From Candidatus Competibacteraceae bacterium (GTDB lineage: Bacteria > Pseudomonadota > Gammaproteobacteria > Competibacterales > Competibacteraceae): a stretch of DNA of 64,000 nucleotides. The stretch is from NCBI GenBank assembly GCA_016712625.1, contig JADJQQ010000030.1:62001-126000 (forward strand), in the 5' to 3' direction. The notes beneath the pieces are model-generated. The model did no database searches. It was given only the letters and a program-made list of their open reading frames with translations, and was not told the DNA's origin. Of this stretch, positions 1 to 6,595 are shown piece after piece. Both the position numbers and the translations under genes were made by a program. Every line of letters starts with the position of its first letter. Within the stretch, counting starts at the first letter, position 1.

Positions 1-1
1 C

Positions 2-850
2 GACGCGGTGATCGCACAGACGCCGGTGTATCCACCCTTTTTGAGTTCGCCAGAACATCAGGATCGACCCTTGCTTGCCGCCGAACTGCGCGCGGAACAG
101 CGCGGCAATCAACTCCGCTACACCTTCGATGATACTGCCTTCGCCGCGACGATCACGCCCCGCACCCGGCTATTTATCCTGTGTCACCCGCATAATCCCG
201 TTGGACGCGTTTTCGATCAGGCGGAGCTAAGTCGTTTAGCGGAAATCTGTGAGCATTACAGCCTGACGGTGTGCTCGGACGAGATTCATTGCGATTTGCT
301 GCTCGATGGTCGGCGTCACGTTCCGTTTGCCACCCTGTCGCCATCAATTGCCCAACGATGCATCACCCTGATGGCGCCGAGTAAGACCTTCAATATCGCT
401 GGCCTGGGCGCCAGCTTTGCGATTATCCAAAACCCCAAGCTGAGGCAGCGGTTCAAACAGGCCATGCGCGGTATTGTGCCGGATGCCAACATTCTCGCGC
501 TAAACGCGGCATTAGCGGCTTACCAGCATGGCGACGACTGGCTGCGGGAGCTACTGGTTCACCTCACCGCCAATCGAGATTACGTGGTGGATTATGTTTC
601 TCGGCATTTGCCCGGCATCCGCGCCACCGCCCCAGAAGCCACTTATCTGATTTGGCTGGACTGCCGGGAAGCCGGTATTTCCGGCAGTCCACACCAATTC
701 TTCTTGAAACACGCTGGGGTAGCGTTGAATGACGGCGCGACCTTCGGGCCAGGCGGTGCAGGTTTTGTACGGCTAAATTTCGGCTGCCCGCGCGCCACGG
801 TCGCCGAAGGACTGGAGCGGATGCGGGCGGCGCTCGCCCAAAAGCGCTAG
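2..850 (+). CDS. PLP-dependent aminotransferase, MalY/PatB (C-S lyase) type, 5' end cut off
   Basis: The reading frame is already open at the window edge, so the N-terminus (roughly 100 residues of a family usually near 390) is missing. The visible part has the fold-type I landmarks in order: HPHNPVGRVF (substrate/PLP-contact Asn), CSDEIHCDLL (Asp that pairs with the PLP nitrogen, and the EIH characteristic of the MalY/PatB branch), and the PLP lysine in APSKTFNIAG. The C-terminus ends normally (RMRAALAQKR). Family members cleave cystathionine or related C-S bonds (cystathionine beta-lyase activity), and some act as regulators. The substrate cannot be fixed from sequence. The gene is convergent with amt, with only 6 bases between the two stops. 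Confidence 0.85.
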   Translation, partial: DAVIAQTPVYPPFLSSPEHQDRPLLAAELRAEQRGNQLRYTFDDTAFAATITPRTRLFILCHPHNPVGRVFDQAELSRLAEICEHYSLTVCSDEIHCDLLLDGRRHVPFATLSPSIAQRCITLMAPSKTFNIAGLGASFAIIQNPKLRQRFKQAMRGIVPDANILALNAALAAYQHGDDWLRELLVHLTANRDYVVDYVSRHLPGIRATAPEATYLIWLDCREAGISGSPHQFFLKHAGVALNDGATFGPGGAGFVRLNFGCPRATVAEGLERMRAALAQKR

Positions 851-856
851 ATTCCG

Positions 857-2170
857 CTACAAATCATAGCCGCGCTCCTCGTGCAGGGCGATATCCAAGC
901 CGCCGATCTCGTCTTCCCTGCCCACCCGCAGACCGACCAGCCGTTCCACCAGCTTGAGCGCGATGAACGTCATGGCGGCCGTGTAGGCGACCGTCGCGAT
1001 AACCGCAAGGAATTGCACGCCCAGTTGCTGCGCCATGCTGGTGACGCCGGCTCCAAAACCCTGGCCCTTGAACAAACCCAGATCAGTGGAAGCGAACACC
1101 CCGGCGGCTAGCGTTCCAAGCATCCCACCCACACCATGCACCGGAAACACGTCCAGGGAATCGTCGATCTTTAAGACGCGCTTGACATACTGCGTGGCGT
1201 GAAAACAGACAATCCCCGCAACCGTGCCAATCAGCACACCGCCCGCTGGGCCGACATAGCCGGAGGCTGGAGTGATGGTGCCAAGGCCCGCCACCATGCC
1301 AGTCACGATGCCGAGCGCGCTCGGTTTGCCAAACTTGAACCACTCCATCATCATCCACGCTAGCGCGCCGGCGGCGGCGGATAGATGAGTCACCATCATC
1401 GCCATGCCCGCGTTGCCGTTGGCCGCCAGCGCGCTACCGGCATTGAAGCCGAACCAGCCCACCCACAGCATGCCCGCGCCGGTCACCGCCATCGTCATAT
1501 TGTGGGGCAGCATGGCGGTCGTTGGAAAACCGTGGCGACAGCCCAAAACCAACGCCGCAACCAGCGCGGCCACGCCAGCGGTGATATGCACCACGATGCC
1601 GCCGGCAAAATCGAGCACGCCAAGCTTGCTCAACCAACCCCCGCCCCACACCCAATGCGCCACCGGCGCATACACCAGCGTCAACCACAGCGCGCTAAAC
1701 AGCAACATGGCGGAAAACTTCATCCGTTCCGCGAACGCACCGACCACCAAAGCTGGGGTGATGATGGCAAAGGTCAGTTGGAACATAGCGAACACGGTTT
1801 CCGGAATATCGCCGGTTAGGGAGTTTTCTTCCACGCCCGCCATGAAAAGCTTATCCAAATCGCCAATCAGCGCGTTGCCGGTTCCAAACGCCAGACTGTA
1901 GGCGTAGATAAACCACAGCAACGATACCAGGCAGGTGATGGCAAAGCACTGCATGAGCACGGACAGCACGTTTTTGGTGCGCACCAAGCCGCCGTAAAAT
2001 AGCGATAGTCCAGGCAAGGTCATAAACAGCACCAGGGCGGTGGATGTAAGCACCCAAGCGGTGTTGCCTAGATTGATTTCGGTTGGGGCCTGCGCCCAAG
2101 ACGCCATCGGCGTCAGCAGCCCAATGAACATCAAAAGAAGATGACGGAATCGCGGATTACGGTGCTTCAT
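857..2170 (-). CDS. amt: Ammonium transporter (Amt/AmtB family)
   Basis: The 437-residue protein starts with a signal peptide-like segment (hydrophobic core near residues 10-25, ending ASWAQA) and then about 11 membrane spans, the usual Amt topology. The pore twin-histidine pair is visible as His195 (GIVVHITAG) and His345 (FPVHGVGGM). Amt trimers conduct ammonium/ammonia across the inner membrane and are normally gated by a PII protein (GlnK). No glnK lies next to it here, which is unusual since glnK-amtB is the common pair. Upstream are a sigma-54-like promoter and an NtrC-like palindrome, suggesting nitrogen-limitation control. The ATG at 2170 places the signal peptide correctly. Confidence 0.95.
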   Translation of the reverse strand: MKHRNPRFRHLLLMFIGLLTPMASWAQAPTEINLGNTAWVLTSTALVLFMTLPGLSLFYGGLVRTKNVLSVLMQCFAITCLVSLLWFIYAYSLAFGTGNALIGDLDKLFMAGVEENSLTGDIPETVFAMFQLTFAIITPALVVGAFAERMKFSAMLLFSALWLTLVYAPVAHWVWGGGWLSKLGVLDFAGGIVVHITAGVAALVAALVLGCRHGFPTTAMLPHNMTMAVTGAGMLWVGWFGFNAGSALAANGNAGMAMMVTHLSAAAGALAWMMMEWFKFGKPSALGIVTGMVAGLGTITPASGYVGPAGGVLIGTVAGIVCFHATQYVKRVLKIDDSLDVFPVHGVGGMLGTLAAGVFASTDLGLFKGQGFGAGVTSMAQQLGVQFLAVIATVAYTAAMTFIALKLVERLVGLRVGREDEIGGLDIALHEERGYDL

Positions 2171-2272
2171 GATTGGAGCGCTCTTTTCAGGTGCGGCGGG
2201 TCGAATTTCTGGGAAGGTTTGCCCTGATCCGGGTCAGAGTTAGCTCAGCCACGGATAAAGTTGGCGCGAAAA

Positions 2273-2290
2273 AGCAATTTTTAGGCCGCT
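2273..2290 (-). promoter_or_regulatory. Candidate sigma-54 promoter of amt
   Basis: Read on the minus strand the segment is GCGGCCTAAAAATTGCTT. It has GG and GC exactly 10 bases apart, as required at -24/-12, and a full TTGCT at -12. The -24 box (CGGCCT) is only a partial match to TGGCAC. It lies about 105-120 bases upstream of the amt start, with an NtrC-like palindrome near -98 of the implied start site. Amt genes are classic NtrC/sigma-54 targets; the assignment here is inference. Confidence 0.5.
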
Positions 2291-2351
2291 TAATAAAAGC
2301 ATTTAAAATCAAAATTTTAATTAGAAAATGGGTCTGATAAAACTAATTTTT

Positions 2352-2368
2352 TGCACTACTATAGAGCA
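2352..2368. promoter_or_regulatory. NtrC-like enhancer palindrome upstream of amt
   Basis: TGCACTACTATAGAGCA is a 17-base near-perfect palindrome: two 7-base arms with one mismatch around a 3-base centre. It resembles the enterobacterial NtrC site pattern (TGCAC-N7-GTGCA). Its centre is about 98 bases upstream of the start site implied by the sigma-54-like box, a normal enhancer distance. Confidence 0.5.
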
Positions 2369-2455
2369 AAAAATTTTATGCGGCCCCAAAACAGAGCGAA
2401 AAGGCCCTGAATGGCGAATATAATAGACATCTGTCGAATAAATAGCGTCCTCCAA

Positions 2456-2515
2456 AGCGCTCACAGGTCTAATTTTTAGCTGTTTTAGAATTGAATAGCG
2501 CTTTACACAGCGCTA
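2456..2515. repeat. Three AGCGCT hexamers including a 6-bp inverted repeat, possible operator
   Basis: AGCGCT occurs at 2456-2461, 2497-2502 and 2509-2514. The last two form the inverted repeat TAGCGC-N8-GCGCTA (2496-2515). They sit in the AT-rich space between the divergent amt and SWIM/retron genes, about 80-140 bases upstream of the likely promoter of the latter. They could bind a repressor or activator of either gene. No regulator is identifiable. Confidence 0.35.
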
Positions 2516-2593
2516 AATACTCCGAATGATCTTGGTGATATCACTTGCTATTCAGCTTAGGGCTAAAAAACTAGTCTTTTGTAATCCTTTTAC

Positions 2594-2599
2594 TATAAT
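2594..2599 (+). promoter_or_regulatory. Candidate -10 box for the SWIM/retron operon
   Basis: A perfect TATAAT stands about 80 bases before the SWIM gene start in a strongly AT-rich stretch. No good -35 hexamer is seen at 16-18 bases upstream, so an activator or a weak promoter is implied. Transcription would begin near 2606, just after the alternative TTG codon at 2603, which argues for the ATG at 2678. Confidence 0.35.
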
Positions 2600-2677
2600 T
2601 TATTGTTAATAGGCTTTTTTGCATCGCCAGAGTGCAACTTCAACCTAAAAAAACTCTACGGAAGGGTTTGTCGACTC

Positions 2678-4474
2678 ATGCCTAGCACCGAAATCCTCCA
2701 CCGCTACCGCGAATTCACCGCGCCCGCCAGCGATAGCAACGCTAATGGATTGAATCTGCCGCTAGACGGCGCGCGGCCCGACGCCGAGATCAAAGCGCGG
2801 ATTCAACACCCCGCTGTGTTCCGCGACGGCTTACTGGTGCTTGGTGACGTGTTGCGCAGCGATCTACGCCACCAGGCTCAGGATCGGGCCGATTATCTGG
2901 CCTATCTGTTAAAACAGGGCAAACGCGCCAATCAGGCGGTATGGGAGGCGCAAAAATCCTTTCTCGCCGTTAAATATGGCGAAGCAACCCAGCGGGAAGC
3001 GCCGCTTGATCCCTTGTTCAGTGTGAGTGCGGACGGCATCGGCATCGAAGTCTTCTCGCGTGATGAGTCCACCTACGCTCGACTGCACTTGAAAGCGGGC
3101 GCGGCCTATCAGGCCGAAGCCTTTACAGCAGGCACCTCGCACATCCGTTTTACGCCACCGTTACTGGAAGCGCTGGCGGGCATCCGTTCTTATCGGCCCC
3201 TCACCCTACACGGCCAACCCTCGATGGCGGGAGACGCCAAAACCGTGCGCGTGCCGTATCGCTGGCTGCGGGCGTTTGGGCAGGTGCAGGCGGCATCGAC
3301 CTTGCCCGCCGAGCGCGTCCAACTTGCGCCGGTCGCTCTTTACAACGTGCTGCTGAGTCTCCGGCTGCGCAAGGCCAAAACCGCGCCCCGCGCCTTGCGC
3401 TACGAGCTGGTTCCCGGCCAAGTTCCCCGGCTGGTGCTGGAACCCTGGGAACAGGTGTTGCCCGCGAGTGGTAAGCCGTATCAAGGCGCTGTTCCGCAAG
3501 TCGTGCGCACCTGGGGCCGTCAGCGCCTGAGCCTGCTCGGTCGCTTGTTACCGCACACCAACGCTGTGGATGTGTATTTGCTGGGCGCGGGACTGCCCGC
3601 GTTCTATGTGCTCGATTTGGGAGCGGCGACACTGACGCTCGCCTTGAGCGGCTGGACGGATAGCGGCTGGGCGGGTATCGCCACCTTCGATCTGTTCGCG
3701 CCCGGCAATACCGATGAAGTGCTCGGCAAGCGTCTGGCCAAACAATTGGCGGAACAGCCGCATACGCTGGACGCCTTGAGCGACATACTGCGCCAGCCGC
3801 GCCAGACTATCCGGCAGGCATTATTAACGGAATTACTGAAAGGTACCGTCGTTCACGACATCGCCAGCGGCTTGTTCCATCACCGGCCGCTGACCGCGCA
3901 GCCACTGGATTTGGATCAACTTCGCTACCGCGATGCCCGCGAAGAACAAGCGCATCGGCTGCTGGCGATTAACGAACAAGTCCAGCTCACTCGCATCCAC
4001 GATCTTGGCCTGGAGGGCACCGCCATTGACGGCGAGGTACAAGACCGGCACGCCCATCGCCAGTATCAAACGTCGTTCACATTGGATCGGGAAGGTCGGA
4101 CAGTCAAGGCCAGTTGTACCTGCCACGACTTTCGGCGGGCTGGTCTAAAGCAAGGCCCCTGCCCCCACATGATTGCGTTGCGGCTGCGCTACGCCCGCGA
4201 ACAGGCGGCGCTGGAGCAGGCGCGAGAAACGCCCGAAGGCCGCCGCCTGATTCGGGCCGAAACCCGCACGTTGACCCGACGGCAAGGCGACACCGTGCTC
4301 AGCTATCGGGTCTCACTGGATGAACGGCAGATCGTGCTGCGCTGGGGTAACGATCCCCAGACCTTGCGCCAGCAACGTTTATTATTCAATCGGGCTGAGG
4401 AAGCCCGCGACGCCTATTTCATCCGGCTCGACGGCTTGGCGAAACAGGGCTTTATTGACGCGAGCCTAGCGTAA
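2678..4474 (+). CDS. SWIM zinc-finger protein of a retron locus, with C-terminal WGR-like segment
   Basis: I chose the ATG at 2678 (598 residues), preceded by GGAAGGG; a TTG at 2603 would precede it in frame but has no ribosome site. The SWIM zinc finger is at about residues 480-497 (CTC...CPH, pattern CxCx12CxH). Before it, around residues 385-420, is a helix-turn-helix/winged-helix-like stretch. The last ~47 residues (IVLRWGN...QGFIDAS) align without gaps to the WGR core of the separate WGR protein at 6125-6586. SWIM domains bind DNA or proteins. It lies 60 bases upstream of the msr-msd RNA and the reverse transcriptase on the same strand, matching the winged-helix/SWIM partner of the type XIII retrons. 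Its biochemical role is unknown; it may sense DNA or mediate assembly. Confidence 0.85.
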   Translation: MPSTEILHRYREFTAPASDSNANGLNLPLDGARPDAEIKARIQHPAVFRDGLLVLGDVLRSDLRHQAQDRADYLAYLLKQGKRANQAVWEAQKSFLAVKYGEATQREAPLDPLFSVSADGIGIEVFSRDESTYARLHLKAGAAYQAEAFTAGTSHIRFTPPLLEALAGIRSYRPLTLHGQPSMAGDAKTVRVPYRWLRAFGQVQAASTLPAERVQLAPVALYNVLLSLRLRKAKTAPRALRYELVPGQVPRLVLEPWEQVLPASGKPYQGAVPQVVRTWGRQRLSLLGRLLPHTNAVDVYLLGAGLPAFYVLDLGAATLTLALSGWTDSGWAGIATFDLFAPGNTDEVLGKRLAKQLAEQPHTLDALSDILRQPRQTIRQALLTELLKGTVVHDIASGLFHHRPLTAQPLDLDQLRYRDAREEQAHRLLAINEQVQLTRIHDLGLEGTAIDGEVQDRHAHRQYQTSFTLDREGRTVKASCTCHDFRRAGLKQGPCPHMIALRLRYAREQAALEQARETPEGRRLIRAETRTLTRRQGDTVLSYRVSLDERQIVLRWGNDPQTLRQQRLLFNRAEEARDAYFIRLDGLAKQGFIDASLA

Positions 4475-4534
4475 CGGGGCCAAACCCTTCATTTTCTTTA
4501 ACAACAACTTTTGACAAGGGAGCGAAAAGTCCGT

Positions 4535-4812
4535 AGCGTAAGGAGTGCTGGAGCGTGAGGCGTTGCTCCATTAGCCGTTTGGGCGGCGTTGCGCCGTCCG
4601 GGAATTCCAACGCCACACACGCCACAAGGTAGGCTGTTCTTGGCCCGCTTCGCCGGTAACCGTCCCTAGTTGTTGGCGGAGCTGGGCCAACCACGCCACC
4701 GCGGTTTCCGCCAACAACTAGGGACGGTTACCGGCGGCGGGCCGGTGAGCCTACCGTGTCCCTTGTGAGAAGTAGCGGTTTTACGCCCTCACGCTCCAGC
4801 ACTCCTTACGCT
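4535..4812 (+). ncRNA. Retron msr-msd non-coding RNA
   Basis: The segment is bounded by a1 (4535-4560) and a2 (4787-4812), 26 bases each and perfectly complementary. This is the end-pairing that defines retron RNAs. Inside, an msr-like part holds a hairpin with an 8-bp stem (4581-4588 with 4592-4599) and a TTAGC at 4571-4575 whose G (4574) is a candidate branching guanosine. Then comes the large msd hairpin (4623-4767). The reverse transcriptase ATG lies 15 bases after a2. In known retrons the RT copies msd into cDNA that stays joined 2'-5' to msr; both halves would be held by the RT. The branch point and exact cDNA ends are inference. Confidence 0.9.
4623..4767 (+). other. msd long hairpin (template for msDNA)
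   Basis: The core stem is 30 perfect base pairs (4651-4680 with 4707-4736) closed by a 26-base loop. It continues outward through a 2-base bulge into 7 pairs (4642-4648 with 4737-4743), then 8 pairs (4628-4635 with 4748-4755) and a further CACAAG/CTTGTG pairing (4623-4628 with 4762-4767). The last competes for one base. A single DNA strand of this segment would fold into a very long rod. Confidence 0.85.
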
Positions 4813-4827
4813 CGGTCTGACCACGGC

Positions 4828-6132
4828 ATGAGCGAAACACCCCCCACCTGGGAAGAGATCGCCCAAGTCGGCGATATTGAACGCTGGGTCGTCGCCCGAC
4901 TGCGGCAATTGAACCTGCTGGACGAAGCCGCCGATCCGGCCAAATTGAGCGGCGCGGCCCTGCACCAGTTCAAAGCGCGCCGCGAGGAAGAGCGCCGCGT
5001 CCGCAAGCAATTGCGCCAGCAAGCATGGTCCGCATATCGTAAGGCCCATCTCGTCCATCTTGGCGCGGAGGTGTTTCATCACGATACGCCAGACCAAGAC
5101 CGCTATGACCTGCCCGATCCTGACGCGCGCCGCGAAACCAACGGCCTGCCGGAACTGAAGGACGCCAAGGCCCTGGCCAAAGCGCTCGATCTGACTATCC
5201 CACAACTGCGCTGGCTGACGTTTCATCGGGAAGTGGACAGCGACAACCACTACCAGTATTGGACAATCCCCAAGCGCGACGGCGGCCAACGTCTGATCAG
5301 TTCGCCCAAGCCGACCCTGAAAAAAGCCCAGCGCTGGATTCTGCGCCAGATTGCGGAACGTCTGCCGGTGCATGGCGCGGCGCATGGTTTTCTGCCCGGA
5401 CGCAGCATCTTTAGTAACGCCGCCGTTCACGCCGGAGCGCGGCAGATCATCAAGCTCGACATTCGCAACTTCTATCCGACCGTAACGTGGCGACGAGTCA
5501 AGGGCTTGTTCCGCAAGGGTGGCTACGGCGAACAGGTCGCCACCGTGCTGGCGCTGCTGTGCACCGAAGCGCCGCGCGAACTGCTGGAATTGGACGGCAA
5601 ACCGTATCATGTCGCCAGCGGGCCGCGCGCCCTGCCGCAAGGCGCCCCCACCAGCCCGGCGCTTAGCAACACCGTTTGCCTGCGGCTAGATTGCCGCCTG
5701 TCGGGGCTTATCCAAAAGCTGGGGTTTCGCTATACCCGCTACGCCGACGATCTGACTTTTTCCTGGCATGCCGCCGAACCGCCGCCGCTGGGTCGCCTGC
5801 TGCGTGGCGTTCATCTGATTCTTAAAGCGGAAGGCTTTATCCCGCACCCGGACAAAACCCGTGTGCTGCGCCGCAGCCGTCGCCAAACCGTGACCGGGCT
5901 GGTGGTCAACGCCGCGCCGGGCGATAGCAGCCTAGCGCGCATTCCGCGCTCCAAGCTCCGAGAACTGCGCGCCGCTCTGCACAATCGCTTGCGCGGCCAG
6001 TCCGGCAAACCGGGCGAAAGTCTGGCGCAACTACGCGGCTGGGTAGCCTATCTGCACATGACCGACCCGGAAAAGGCCAAGCCGTTTCTGGCGCAACTCA
6101 ACCAACTGGAGGCACGTGGCGCGGATGAGTGA
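4828..6132 (+). CDS. Retron-type reverse transcriptase
   Basis: The start is taken as ATG 4828 (434 residues), because the in-frame GTG at 4756 lies inside the msd hairpin. The retron hallmarks are all present: region X motif NAAVH at residues 197-201, catalytic Asp211 in KLDIRNFYP, the active site YADD at 305-308 and region Y motif VTG at 355-357. The N-terminal ~100 residues are charged and helical. The C-terminus is a thumb-like domain. No second enzyme domain is fused. It would prime from the branching guanosine of its own RNA and synthesise msDNA. The stop overlaps the WGR gene start (ATGAGTGA), so the two are translationally coupled. Confidence 0.95.
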   Translation: MSETPPTWEEIAQVGDIERWVVARLRQLNLLDEAADPAKLSGAALHQFKARREEERRVRKQLRQQAWSAYRKAHLVHLGAEVFHHDTPDQDRYDLPDPDARRETNGLPELKDAKALAKALDLTIPQLRWLTFHREVDSDNHYQYWTIPKRDGGQRLISSPKPTLKKAQRWILRQIAERLPVHGAAHGFLPGRSIFSNAAVHAGARQIIKLDIRNFYPTVTWRRVKGLFRKGGYGEQVATVLALLCTEAPRELLELDGKPYHVASGPRALPQGAPTSPALSNTVCLRLDCRLSGLIQKLGFRYTRYADDLTFSWHAAEPPPLGRLLRGVHLILKAEGFIPHPDKTRVLRRSRRQTVTGLVVNAAPGDSSLARIPRSKLRELRAALHNRLRGQSGKPGESLAQLRGWVAYLHMTDPEKAKPFLAQLNQLEARGADE

Positions 6133-6586
6133 GTGGCATGTTTCCCTGATCTTTCAGGATGATAAATCCAACAAATGCTGGCGAGCCCGCTGCATCGGCA
6201 ACAGTCTCGAAGTGAACTTCGGCCGGATCGGCACGCAAGGCCAGAGTCAAGCCAAGCGTTACGAGTCATCAGAAGACGCTGCGACGGAACTGCAAAAACA
6301 GGCGAAAGAGAAGTACAAAAAAGGCTATATCGATGGCGAGGGCGGGCCAAGTGACGCCGCCTCGTCTTCCGCCACCGCTGGCGAAGCGGCCCCAGCCACG
6401 CCCGCCGCCACGCAATGCGCGTTGACGCTGACGATTGGCGAACGGCGGCTAGAATTACGTTTGAGCGTGGAAGGCAACGCCCTGCACACTCATAGCGTCG
6501 AACATTACCCCAATTCCGAAGCCGCCGAAGCTGCCTTCGCCCACATCCGGGCGGCGTTGGAAGCTGACGGCTACCGGCCGCAATAG
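6125..6586 (+). CDS. WGR-domain protein of the retron operon
   Basis: Taken from ATG 6125 (153 residues); a GTG at 6116 is possible, and neither start has ideal ribosome-site spacing. The N-terminal ~75 residues form a WGR domain, with NFGRIGTQGQ in place of the canonical WGRxG and ending KEKYKKGYID. A linker rich in Ala/Ser/Thr follows, then a C-terminal ~60-residue beta-alpha segment (LTIGERRLELRLS...). WGR domains in PARP and MolR-type proteins bind DNA ends or nucleic acids. The gene overlaps the RT stop by 8 bases and ends 9 bases before the HEAT protein, placing it in one transcript. A role in recognising the msDNA or target DNA is plausible but unproven. Confidence 0.85.
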   Translation: MSEWHVSLIFQDDKSNKCWRARCIGNSLEVNFGRIGTQGQSQAKRYESSEDAATELQKQAKEKYKKGYIDGEGGPSDAASSSATAGEAAPATPAATQCALTLTIGERRLELRLSVEGNALHTHSVEHYPNSEAAEAAFAHIRAALEADGYRPQ

Positions 6587-6595
6587 GCGATCCGC

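Noticed and set aside
4535..4812. CRISPR-like repeats
   Set aside because: The repeats are inverted and pair within one RNA; there are no regularly spaced direct repeats with spacers.
4756..4827. In-frame GTG upstream extension of the reverse transcriptase
   Set aside because: It lies inside the msd hairpin and covers the whole a2 arm, so translation from there would run through the non-coding RNA; ATG 4828 right after a2 is the sensible start.
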